From: Proteobacteria bacterium UBA7415
GTDB taxonomy: Bacteria; Pseudomonadota; Gammaproteobacteria; Arenicellales; Arenicellaceae
Assembly (NCBI GenBank): GCA_002470515.1
Contig: DKML01000031.1
Span: 62,001 to 126,000 of the forward strand
Reading direction: 5' to 3'
DNA length: 64,000 nt
Part shown: one piece after another, positions 53,738 through 62,045 of the stretch
How positions within the stretch are numbered: position 1 is the stretch's first letter
Layout: the number at the start of each line of letters is the position of its first letter
Translations under genes and position numbers: made by a program
Notes under the pieces: model-generated
Seen by the model: only the letters and a program-made list of their open reading frames with translations
What the model was told of the DNA's origin: nothing
Databases searched by the model: none

Positions 53738-54415
53738 TCACCTATATAAAGAGTGATGTAGGGCCTGAATACGTTCGTAAAGCAACCAGTCCTCTTCGTA
53801 TAAAATACGCACCCGATCTATATTTTCTCTAGTCGATAAGTGTTGATAGCTAGGAGAGGCGTTGATTCTTGGAAGATCCACGACGCCTATCAGGGGTTGG
53901 ATTCGCTTAAGTTCTATATCTATGTTTTCGAGTAGCAGTATATCGTCAACTACTAGCTCCCCACCGTTCAAACAATAGCTCACCATAGGTCTAAAGTGGT
54001 CGAAATGAACTTTTTCGAAGTATCGCTGATTCTTTACCACGGATTCAGCAAAATCAAGATAATCAGAGAATTGCATAGACTTAAACAAGTTGTGCCGATC
54101 ATATCGCTGTTGCCAAAGGTAGTCTGAAGCCATGCGAGAAAAAGGGTCACGAATAATCGTAAACTTAAAATATGATTCGAGCACAGATGGGTCGACCAAC
54201 CCCAATTCTTCCAAATCTCCAGGCGTCAAGTGATGTAGGGTCCGCTCCTGATCGCCCATTCTAACTACGCCGAATAGCTGTTGTTTACTTCTTAAATTAA
54301 AAACCCGTTCGATGGATGTACCGCCGCAACGAGGTATATGGAGAAAGATGAATTTATTTTTTTGACAAATCGGCATAAACTCAGAACTAGGTCGATTGTT
54401 CGCAAACAGCGTCAC
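53738..54415 (-). CDS. Sulfotransferase (Sulfotransfer_2-like family)
   Basis: A 225-residue enzyme transferring sulfate from PAPS to a carbohydrate or other hydroxyl. The 5'-phosphosulfate loop is FIFLHIPRCGGTSIERVF and the 3'-phosphate site is FTIIRDPFSRMASDYLWQQ. It has no signal peptide or membrane anchor, so it is cytoplasmic. It is divergent from a DUF5672 gene with 28 bases between the starts. Together with the next genes it forms a small glycan-modification cluster. The acceptor is unknown. Confidence 0.88.
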   Translation of the reverse strand: MTLFANNRPSSEFMPICQKNKFIFLHIPRCGGTSIERVFNLRSKQQLFGVVRMGDQERTLHHLTPGDLEELGLVDPSVLESYFKFTIIRDPFSRMASDYLWQQRYDRHNLFKSMQFSDYLDFAESVVKNQRYFEKVHFDHFRPMVSYCLNGGELVVDDILLLENIDIELKRIQPLIGVVDLPRINASPSYQHLSTRENIDRVRILYEEDWLLYERIQALHHSLYR

Positions 54416-54443
54416 TAAATTAAAAAAAGGTCAGTAAGCACCA

Positions 54444-55352
54444 ATGCTAAAAACAGTACTGGAAAAGGGCGTTGAGTCATCGGCTGCTGAGCTTGCCTAT
54501 AAAGCAAAAACTCAATTAGGTGTGAATCGCACAGACATAACTGCTCAACATGCAGAACCTGTCTACCAATCCATGCCAAAACTTTCCGTTGCTGCTGATT
54601 TCTCTTTGATTGACGATATTGCAATTGGCAACAATAAACAAGCCGCGTTATCTGCCGATGTCACTGGGGTGATTGTCGAAACACGAGAACACCACGCACT
54701 TGAAGCGGTCATATTAAATGTCCACAAAAGGTGCAAAATCCCTATACAGCTCTTCCACGGAACAAATAATCTAAAGTTTATTTTGTCCACCAAGATCGCT
54801 GATCTGATCGAGCGCGGCGATGTTCTTCTAACACCAATATCTGCCAATGCCCTTGACGCACGTGCATACAACGCGCTCTTCTTGTCGCCCAAATTTTGGG
54901 AGGCAATGCTGGGCAGAAAAAAAATATTGGTCTTTCAGACCGACTCCTTATGTTGTTTGAATTCGCCTTATGATCTAAACGGATTTTTACATTTTGATTA
55001 CATTGGCAGTCTATGGGGTTTTTATCGTCCAGTGCGTCTACGTATAGCTGGAGGCAGTGGTGGCTTCAGCTTACGCGATTGGGCGAAATCGGTTAACTGT
55101 TTGGATAAATTTCCTGCTGATAGATGGGGAGGCGGAGAAGATGGTTACTTTGCGTTTCATCTAGATTTGATTGGCGATAAGGTGGCTTCGATCGACGAAG
55201 CAGCAAAATTTTCCACTCAAGACAGGTTTCTGTATCACAGTTTTGCCGCGCACGGTTTAAGAGCACTAAATACTTCTGACCGGAGCGCTTTCATTTTGTA
55301 TTGTCCTGAGGCCAAAGAGATTTTTCCAGCTCTCTGGCCTCAGGAAACCTAA
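54444..55352 (+). CDS. DUF5672 family protein, glycosyltransferase-like
   Basis: A 302-residue protein of the DUF5672 family. The diagnostic region includes ILVFQTDSLCC (an acidic DxD-like site), FDYIGSLWGFYRPVRL, AGGSGGFSLRDWA and WGGGEDGYFAFHLD. The GGSGGFSLR and GGEDGYF motifs recall glycosyltransferases of the GT-A fold. The first 65 residues show no similarity I recognise. It lies 12 bases before the sulfotransferase-glycosyltransferase fusion, so they are likely co-transcribed. No precise function is assigned. Confidence 0.82.
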   Translation: MLKTVLEKGVESSAAELAYKAKTQLGVNRTDITAQHAEPVYQSMPKLSVAADFSLIDDIAIGNNKQAALSADVTGVIVETREHHALEAVILNVHKRCKIPIQLFHGTNNLKFILSTKIADLIERGDVLLTPISANALDARAYNALFLSPKFWEAMLGRKKILVFQTDSLCCLNSPYDLNGFLHFDYIGSLWGFYRPVRLRIAGGSGGFSLRDWAKSVNCLDKFPADRWGGGEDGYFAFHLDLIGDKVASIDEAAKFSTQDRFLYHSFAAHGLRALNTSDRSAFILYCPEAKEIFPALWPQET

Positions 55353-55364
55353 AGGCTTAGAAAA

Positions 55365-57431
55365 ATGTTTATATCTGATGCATTAAAATTGGTCTTCTTT
55401 GAAGTTCCTAGAACAGGCTCCAATTCTGTTACCGCTGCTCTAAATGAGTTGGACCCCGAGGCACCCACCGCAAAAACGCGTTCTCAGAGAGGCGTAACAT
55501 TTGATTACCACGTCTTCATGCTGCCCACTGATTTACCACAGGCAGGGTATCGCTTACTTGCAGCTCATAGAAACCCTTATGAGCGACTGTGGTCGCACTG
55601 GAAGTTTCGAAACAAATACGGAAACCCTCCTGTGTTTCGCACAACTTCTTGGGAACGCTATGTACAGTGGGCCTGCGACCCAAGTTCAGCGAAAGAAATA
55701 CGAGGAGCAATGCTGGATGTTCCAATATGTGAGATGTTCGATTGTGACAGGGTTGACAACTGGTTGCAGTTTGAGGATTTGGAACAAAGCTGGCTTAAAC
55801 TATCGAAGGACATGGGTATTGCATTACCTCCGCTTCCGCTCAAGCATTCTTCGCCGATCAAAGGGGATTTTCGTGATGCTTATAACCACGAGCTTGCATC
55901 ACTAGTATTTACTCGATTCGCCGCAGATTTTGAGCGTTTTGGGTACGACCCTGATTCTTGGAAACGCTCTCATAAGAATAACGAGCCGAACCTTTTATCT
56001 ATTTCGAACAACTTGGAGTCAAAGGAACAAGAACTTAACAAACCTAAGATCGCAATACTTACGCACTTTCAAAGATCATTTACTGCCTTTTCGCTAAATC
56101 GAGTGGTGCAGGATCAAATCGCAATGCTTGTAGGGCATGGCTACGACACAACCGTATTGGTTTCAGAGTCTAGCGCATGGGATTCGCCTGAGGGTAAGTA
56201 TGCTGACCCTCGGATCAAACTCGTGCAGCTTCCTAATTTTGCAGAAATTATTGATGAAGAAAACCCCTCTGAAACCGAGCAGGAAATAGCTGAACTCTCA
56301 GAAGCGTTAGCGTCAGCTTTGGACGGCATTGATGTTGTCTTTACTCATGACATTGTCTACATGGGGCGCTCAAAGAAACTGATGCAGGCTGCGTGGAATA
56401 CCGCAAAGAAACAACCTAAGCTTAAATGGCTGCACTGGATTCATTCTGCCGCCAATCCCGCCTTAATTAACAAGACCCCATCAGCAGCGGCTATTCATTC
56501 TAAGTTTGTGTCTGAAGGTTGGGCAAACAGCCAGCTTATCTTTTTTAATCATATGTCCATTCCGCGACTCGCAGAATGGTTTGGCTATGCTGAAGCGGAC
56601 ATTAAAATCGTTCCACACCCTTTAGATGTATGCACTTTTTTTGGTTTCTCCTCGTTGACGAGCCAAATATACGAATCATATCAATTATACGACGCAGACT
56701 ACATCGCGATCAGTCCGACTCGATTAACGTCAAATAAGCAAATTGAGTGGGTAATTAAAATCATGTCTCGTCTTAAATTCAATGGAGCGAAAGTTCGTCT
56801 ATTGTTGTTGGATTTTCATTCCAATAAGGACAAGAGCATCGAGTATCGCTCAAAATTAAAACGGCTAGCTGATGAATGGGGAATGGATGCAAGCGACGCA
56901 GTCTTTATATCCGAGTTTGACGAGTCATTGCGTTTTGAGGCGCCACACAGCATGGTGAGAGAGCTTTTTTCCTTGTCGCATGTGTTTATTCAGCCTAGTG
57001 TATCTGAGAGCTATTCGCTAGCTGCGCAAGAAGCCGCCGCCTTAGGCAACTTACTAGTATTGAATACTGATTTTCCGCCCATGCATGAGATGTATGGGAA
57101 GCATGCGATGTACTTTCATTTTTCTTCCTATATGAATCGCGACACACTCAAAGACGGCCAAACGATAACTAGGTTTCAAGAGGTCGAGTTCGGTTTCGAA
57201 CCGCCCAACGTGCCATCGTCACTTGTGACTCAAAAGGGTGAGAGCTGGTTTGTTGGTGGCGATGTCGCTTACGCAGACCAAATAGCTAGAAAGATTATTG
57301 AGGAGTTTGCTAGCAACATGGTTCTTGCACAACGACAGATGCGGTTACGCGACAGGAATCTATACTCAATTTTTCGTAATCACCTTGAACCGTTACTCAC
57401 GGCTTCTGTATCCGTGGACAGGCCAATTTAA
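55365..57431 (+). CDS. Sulfotransferase-glycosyltransferase fusion protein
   Basis: A 688-residue bifunctional protein. Residues 1 to about 205 look like a sulfotransferase: VFFEVPRTGSNSVTAAL (phosphosulfate loop) and AAHRNPYERLWSHWKF (3'-phosphate site). From about residue 228 (KIAILTHFQRSFTAFSLNRV) a GT-B glycosyltransferase follows, with AISPTRLTSNKQIEWVIKIM and HVFIQPSVSESYSLAAQEAAALGN, the ExxS/E-type nucleotide-sugar site of GT4-like enzymes. It suggests coupled sugar addition and sulfation of one glycan. AAAGG lies 9 bases before the ATG. Both domains look intact; the acceptor is unknown. Confidence 0.83.
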   Translation: MFISDALKLVFFEVPRTGSNSVTAALNELDPEAPTAKTRSQRGVTFDYHVFMLPTDLPQAGYRLLAAHRNPYERLWSHWKFRNKYGNPPVFRTTSWERYVQWACDPSSAKEIRGAMLDVPICEMFDCDRVDNWLQFEDLEQSWLKLSKDMGIALPPLPLKHSSPIKGDFRDAYNHELASLVFTRFAADFERFGYDPDSWKRSHKNNEPNLLSISNNLESKEQELNKPKIAILTHFQRSFTAFSLNRVVQDQIAMLVGHGYDTTVLVSESSAWDSPEGKYADPRIKLVQLPNFAEIIDEENPSETEQEIAELSEALASALDGIDVVFTHDIVYMGRSKKLMQAAWNTAKKQPKLKWLHWIHSAANPALINKTPSAAAIHSKFVSEGWANSQLIFFNHMSIPRLAEWFGYAEADIKIVPHPLDVCTFFGFSSLTSQIYESYQLYDADYIAISPTRLTSNKQIEWVIKIMSRLKFNGAKVRLLLLDFHSNKDKSIEYRSKLKRLADEWGMDASDAVFISEFDESLRFEAPHSMVRELFSLSHVFIQPSVSESYSLAAQEAAALGNLLVLNTDFPPMHEMYGKHAMYFHFSSYMNRDTLKDGQTITRFQEVEFGFEPPNVPSSLVTQKGESWFVGGDVAYADQIARKIIEEFASNMVLAQRQMRLRDRNLYSIFRNHLEPLLTASVSVDRPI

Positions 57432-57677
57432 GCTAAACGGATTGGCACATTGCGGTGAATTTTGACGGTTCTAAATCCAAGTCTCTTCTCCAGCCTTTAT
57501 CCAGAGCCTATACAGTGCGCGCTACGTCCTTTTGGGGTGACATCCGCCTCACATTGTCGTACTATTGTGGTATTATGTGCTTAGGTTTCGATGACTTAGG
57601 AAACTCCTTTTGCACATTAATTTTGTATAAAAGGTTAAGTTAGAATAATACGAAAGACAACGTTGTGGAGAAGCAAA

Positions 57678-57932
57678 GTGACTAATAAGAACCCGAACCT
57701 TGATAAGGTTACCAATGATTCAGATATCAGTAGCGAACAGAAGACAGCCATAGAGAAAAGAAGGAATGTTCTAAAGGGTGCGATCGCTGGCGCCGGCATA
57801 ACCGCTGTTTTACCAGAAGCTTGGGTAAACCCAGTGATTAACACGGTTGTTGTTCCAGTACACGCGCAAACTTCTTCGATCACAACGGCCCCAGTGACAT
57901 CTGTGCCAGTCACAACCGTGCCGTTGCCGTAA
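57678..57932 (+). CDS. Small exported protein with twin-arginine-like leader and HAQTS motif
   Basis: A protein of 84 residues. A charged N-terminus leads to KRRNVLKGAIAGAGITAVLP, a twin-arginine-like signal, and then WVNPVINTVVVPVHAQTS. The same kind of ending (Trp-x-x-Pro-Val ... Pro-x-His-Ala-Gln-Thr-Ser) is seen in a poorly described group of small exported bacterial proteins. The tail is Thr/Val/Pro repeats (PVTSVPVTTVPLP). GGAG at 57666-57669 is 8 bases before the GTG at 57678, so that start is chosen. The repeat tail seems to continue out of frame (see 57926-58093). Function unknown. Confidence 0.62.
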   Translation: MTNKNPNLDKVTNDSDISSEQKTAIEKRRNVLKGAIAGAGITAVLPEAWVNPVINTVVVPVHAQTSSITTAPVTSVPVTTVPLP

Positions 57933-58093
57933 CTTCGCTTCCGGTTACGACAATATAGCCTCACCGCTAGTCACTACGGTTTTTCTAACAACCGGCTTGC
58001 AACAACACCCTGATACTACACCCCATACTTGGCCGGTATCCGCCTTTGAGATACTGCCAAGGTCAGCTATTGGGTCGGCGGGACTAGGTAGAT
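57926..58093 (+). pseudogene. Out-of-frame continuation of the Thr-Pro-Val repeat tail
   Basis: Just before the stop of the small exported protein, a second frame reads VAVTSLPVTTI and stops. From 57958 the third frame reads ASPLVTTVFLTTG and stays open to a TAA at 58091-58093. All three frames keep the same (T/S)xPVTT flavour. This suggests that a longer repeat-bearing protein has been broken by two frameshifts in repetitive DNA, by slippage or decay, or that there are sequencing errors. Confidence 0.4.
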
Positions 58094-58936
58094 AAACATT
58101 CTCAGCTAAAAAGTATCCACAACTTGTTATGTGGTGGATTCCATTCAGTTAGTGCGAATGGATCCAATAAAGCTTGAACCCAAAGCGGGTAAAACGCAGA
58201 GATGTCAATTCCACACAATATCCCTAAAGTATTATGGTTCGCAAATGAATCAAATAATTAACCGTCTCACTAAAACACTCTGCCTTGTCAATATGAACAG
58301 CGAGACTAACAGTACATCCGCCTTTTGGGCTCTATCGTTAGATCGATTTCAATTGTCACATGCTTTGAGCTCTTAAAATAATACCAATCTGGATTTTCTC
58401 AATAACATATCGAGTGCTTTGGTTTAAAAGCTGTAACTTCAGACTCAGCTTCCATCACTCGATATTTTGAACCTGCTTATTGATAATAATATTAATACCC
58501 ATTATTAACAGCCACTTAAGTTCGAACATGTTTCACTTATTCGATTACATGTCACCAGTTATGTCACCAATAGAGTTTTAGCACTTAAAGACAGATTAGC
58601 GCGATTGAGTTGTTCTTCGTATTGACAAAAATGCGGCGCTTGTCACCCTCGACTTCGAATCCCTCGCCCGCACCGATTCCACCTTAAAAACCATCTTCAT
58701 CCAGTTGATTTAAATTGGACATCATGACCTCGCGATCTACCCGAATGTTAAAACTGTAAGCATGTTCGCACAATCTGTTGATCGCTTTCGCTGTATTAAA
58801 TGCTTCCTAGCAATCAAGCTTTACGATTCTGTGCGGCCGGCCTAGCGGCTCGATCAGCTCGGTGCTCAGGTTAAGTATTTGGCGGCCGCACGCAAACTAT
58901 CAACCGTATCTATCGCAGGTCAATAAAAAATGACAA
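58094..58936. other. Gene-poor stretch with a decayed coding remnant
   Basis: I see no intact gene here. Between about 58600 and 58880 the minus strand reads as broken protein: LIEPLGRPHRIVKLDC, stop, EAFNTAKAINRLCEHAYSFN, VDREVMMSNLNQLDEDGF, stop, then EGFEVEGDKRRIFVN, all in one frame. I do not recognise the family. The part from 58094 to 58600 is AT-rich with only small direct repeats (ATGTCACCA twice near 58550-58575). Confidence 0.4.
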
Positions 58937-60436
58937 CTAAGCCCATATACTTCGCAGCTCATGAATTGCTACTCGCTCCAAGTTTAGAGTGTCATGTTCG
59001 TTGCACGGCTTTATTTCAATACGATCAAGTGGTTGTTCTACAAAATAACTTAACGTGGCTAACGATAGTCCGTCACGTGAAAATATTTCAATCGATGAAA
59101 CGTCCATAATAATTCGCAAGCAAAGATCTTTTTGACCACCATGAAGATATGGAGCTTTGATTGGGCTGTGGGCCCCGCTCTCTTCACTCATACTAAAGAC
59201 CGAATTCTGTCTATTCACCTCAACTTGAGTACCCTCCTCAGTAACACTGATAATCAATTGCTCATCAAAATCATTGTGAAACCTAAGTTCCCAATCTCGT
59301 TTAAGTGATGACTGCTGAACATGTAACTCGATATCTAGCGCGCTGCGGGGCGACTCTTGCATATGTAACTGAAAAGCACTATCGATAAGAAGGTTTTCAA
59401 AAACCTGTGGCTCATCAAGTCTAAGCGAGTCGATCTCTTCGATTGGTTTGCAGGTCAATCGTAAACCGAGATGGGTATCAATCAATGACAATTCACGAGG
59501 CAGCGACATTGCCCCGCGCCAAGGGTCGGTGGGAACACTATTGGCGTATTGCCAGTTACTCATCCATGCAATCAATAATCGCCGCCCATCCGTGACAGGC
59601 ACATCACTCCAAGTGACTCCAGCATAAAAATCTGGGCCGTAGTCTGCCCACAAAACCTCAGAGTGCTCTGGTATAAATCGATCACCGTCAAAATCTCCAA
59701 CAAAATACTGAGTCGCGGACCCACCACTTGGCCCGCCGGGGTTGAGCGAAACAATCAACACCCATTTTTTATCTTGGCTGCCCTCGACTTGTAACTGAAA
59801 TAGATCAGGACATTCCCAAACGCCACCATGTGAGCCAGCACCCTCTCCAAAATCATGGAAATGCTCCCAACTGCGTAAATCTGCAGAGCGAAAGAACTGT
59901 ATCACCGAACCCGCTGCTAACACCATAACCCAGCAACCAGAACGATCATCCCAAAACACCTTGGGGTCTCTAAAATCAACGATTCCGCGATTGCCTAGGA
60001 CTGGATTACCCGAATACATAGTCCAGCTAGACCCAGAATCATTGCTGTATGCCAAACTCTGTACTTGGTCACCGGTGAGCGAGCTGTGGGTGAATATGAC
60101 CACCAATGGAGGTTTGTTATTCACTCCAAATCCAGAAGTGTTGTTCCAATCCACCACTGCGCATCCAGAAAATATCAAGCCCAAGCCCTCGGGCTCTGAG
60201 TGCAATGCCACAGGGTGATGTTGCCACGTAAGTAAATCGGAACTCGTCGCATGCCCCCAATGCATGTTGTTCCAAACTTTATCCGAAGGGTTATATTGAT
60301 AGAAAAGGTGGTAAAGCCCTTCAAAATAAACCATACCATTAGGGTCGTTCATCCAGTTTTGTGGTGGGCTGAAATGTACTTGTGGCCGGTGCTTTTCGCC
60401 ATAAACCAGCGGGAGACCTATGGTGGAATTATTCAT
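58937..60436 (-). CDS. GH32 fructan beta-fructosidase / levanase-type hydrolase, downstream copy
   Basis: A family 32 enzyme of 499 residues hydrolysing sucrose or fructans. The three catalytic sites are visible: nucleophile Asp31 in WMNDPNG, Asp157 in the FRDPK motif, and acid-base Glu208 in WECPDL. A C-terminal beta-sandwich follows the five-bladed propeller. There is no signal peptide, so it is cytoplasmic. The frame continues upstream to 60502 inside the neighbouring gene, but the start is put at ATG 60436, overlapping that gene's stop by 8 bases. It is paralogous to the gene at 60429-61934. Confidence 0.92.
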   Translation of the reverse strand: MNNSTIGLPLVYGEKHRPQVHFSPPQNWMNDPNGMVYFEGLYHLFYQYNPSDKVWNNMHWGHATSSDLLTWQHHPVALHSEPEGLGLIFSGCAVVDWNNTSGFGVNNKPPLVVIFTHSSLTGDQVQSLAYSNDSGSSWTMYSGNPVLGNRGIVDFRDPKVFWDDRSGCWVMVLAAGSVIQFFRSADLRSWEHFHDFGEGAGSHGGVWECPDLFQLQVEGSQDKKWVLIVSLNPGGPSGGSATQYFVGDFDGDRFIPEHSEVLWADYGPDFYAGVTWSDVPVTDGRRLLIAWMSNWQYANSVPTDPWRGAMSLPRELSLIDTHLGLRLTCKPIEEIDSLRLDEPQVFENLLIDSAFQLHMQESPRSALDIELHVQQSSLKRDWELRFHNDFDEQLIISVTEEGTQVEVNRQNSVFSMSEESGAHSPIKAPYLHGGQKDLCLRIIMDVSSIEIFSRDGLSLATLSYFVEQPLDRIEIKPCNEHDTLNLERVAIHELRSIWA

Positions 60437-61934
60437 GATTTTTTTTAATTTTAGATATTCTACGAATGCTAAGGTCTGAAATTGTTGCAGCGCCATCTGC
60501 AAACACGGTTATCTGCGATAAAGGCTCTTCGGGGTAAATTAGCTCCGACATCGCATACTGACCACCATTTAAAAACACTTCGACTGAGCACCTATCAACA
60601 TAAATTTCAATGTTAAGGCTTTGATACTCTCGTTTTACATTAGCCACATGTAGACCCGCGAAACCCTCAGCAAAATCCTCATTGCCACTATTACTCCGAT
60701 CAACGTAGAAAACAGCTTCTGACTTTCGGTAGCCAATGCGGGTTTTTTGGTTCTTTGAGTTCGCTAACTCAATGCCAATCTCATCAGCTTCACCAACATC
60801 AAGATCAACTTGAATGCGACTCGATGACAAGCCCCCCCCTACTAGAGTTGGGATATTGAATTGAATCTTGCCAACATCTGCTAACTCGCTACCAAGCAGT
60901 TCATCATAAACAGGCGCGGGGCGACAAGTCAGCGTTATTGCGCCATCAATCGTTTCAATCTTTAACTCTCGAATCATGGTCATAACGCCTCTCCATTGGC
61001 TGGTAGGCGTTTTATAAGCATAGATCCAGTTATTCATCCAGCCTATTGAAAAAACCCGATCTCCAAACTTTGAACCCTCTAGGTTGGTCCAGCCCACACC
61101 CGCGTAATTATCCATTCCCCAATCAAGCCATTTCACCTCAGATTGTTGGCTGCTAAATGTAAACTTGCCATCTATTTCTGCAAAGTCTCCGATGAAATAC
61201 TGTGTACCGCAACCACCATTGGGGCCGCCAGGGTTAACGCTGACAATCAGCACCCAGGCTCGTTTGCCTGAATTACTGTCAATCGGCATATAACGCAGAT
61301 CAGGGCACTCCCACTCTCCGCCATGCGCGCCCTTACCTTCGCCAAAACAACTTTCAAACTGCCAATCAATTAAGTTGGCCGAAGACCAAAACTCAATTCG
61401 CTCTGGACCAGCCACCGCCATAACCCACAAAGAGGCTGGCTCATACCACATGACCTTTGGGTCACGAAAGTCTGGCGACATGCCTTCAGTGTTTACGATA
61501 ACTGGGTTGTGTTCGTACTTGGTAAAGGTTCTGCCCTTATCAGTGCTATAGAACATAGACTGCTGCTGTCTTGGAAGTTCAGAGGTATAAAACCCAATCA
61601 AGGCATTTTCGCCAAAACCAGCTGTATTATTTTTGTCTACTACCAGACAACCTGAGAAACACATTCCCAACTTATCATCAGGCTCAATCGCTTTTGGGAG
61701 CTCTTGCCAGTCGAGCAAGTTTTTTGAAACAGCGTGCCCCCACGACATGCCACCAAAGACCTTATCGTAATCGTCATGTTGATAGCAAAGATGGAACTCT
61801 CCATCGAAATAGACCATACCATTTGGGTCACTCAGCCAATTTTTGCTAGAGGTGTAATGGTAATTAGGGCGATATTTTTCGGGCCCGGTGGAGACAATAT
61901 CCACATCGGGCAAAACGTAACTGCTAAGAGACAT
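60429..61934 (-). CDS. GH32 fructan hydrolase, upstream copy
   Basis: A 501-residue GH32 enzyme. Asp36 in WLSDPNG is the nucleophile (Ser replaces the more usual Asn), Asp158 is in FRDPK, and Glu209 in WECPDL is the acid-base. The beta-sandwich C-terminus contains LNIEIYVDRCSVEVFLNGG, the usual family end. There is no signal peptide. It is similar to the next gene throughout, so the two arose by tandem duplication but have diverged, perhaps toward different chain lengths or linkages. It follows the permease gene on the same strand. Confidence 0.92.
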   Translation of the reverse strand: MSLSSYVLPDVDIVSTGPEKYRPNYHYTSSKNWLSDPNGMVYFDGEFHLCYQHDDYDKVFGGMSWGHAVSKNLLDWQELPKAIEPDDKLGMCFSGCLVVDKNNTAGFGENALIGFYTSELPRQQQSMFYSTDKGRTFTKYEHNPVIVNTEGMSPDFRDPKVMWYEPASLWVMAVAGPERIEFWSSANLIDWQFESCFGEGKGAHGGEWECPDLRYMPIDSNSGKRAWVLIVSVNPGGPNGGCGTQYFIGDFAEIDGKFTFSSQQSEVKWLDWGMDNYAGVGWTNLEGSKFGDRVFSIGWMNNWIYAYKTPTSQWRGVMTMIRELKIETIDGAITLTCRPAPVYDELLGSELADVGKIQFNIPTLVGGGLSSSRIQVDLDVGEADEIGIELANSKNQKTRIGYRKSEAVFYVDRSNSGNEDFAEGFAGLHVANVKREYQSLNIEIYVDRCSVEVFLNGGQYAMSELIYPEEPLSQITVFADGAATISDLSIRRISKIKKNHE

Positions 61935-62045
61935 ACTTTATAATGCAAGGTGTAAAGTTGAGGGGGTTTGCAACGGCTTGCTTCCAAAACTCGCCGTTGC
62001 AAAATTACGGATGATCGATAGAGAAAATACTAAAAACGGTTTTCG

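Noticed and set aside
57455..57643. 62-codon plus-strand frame between the fusion gene and the small exported protein
   Set aside because: It has no recognisable motif or signal, an odd composition and no clear ribosome site; it is probably chance.
58650..58685. TTCGAATC stretch resembling a tRNA T-loop
   Set aside because: The flanking bases do not pair as a T-stem and no cloverleaf can be drawn; it lies in the decayed coding remnant.
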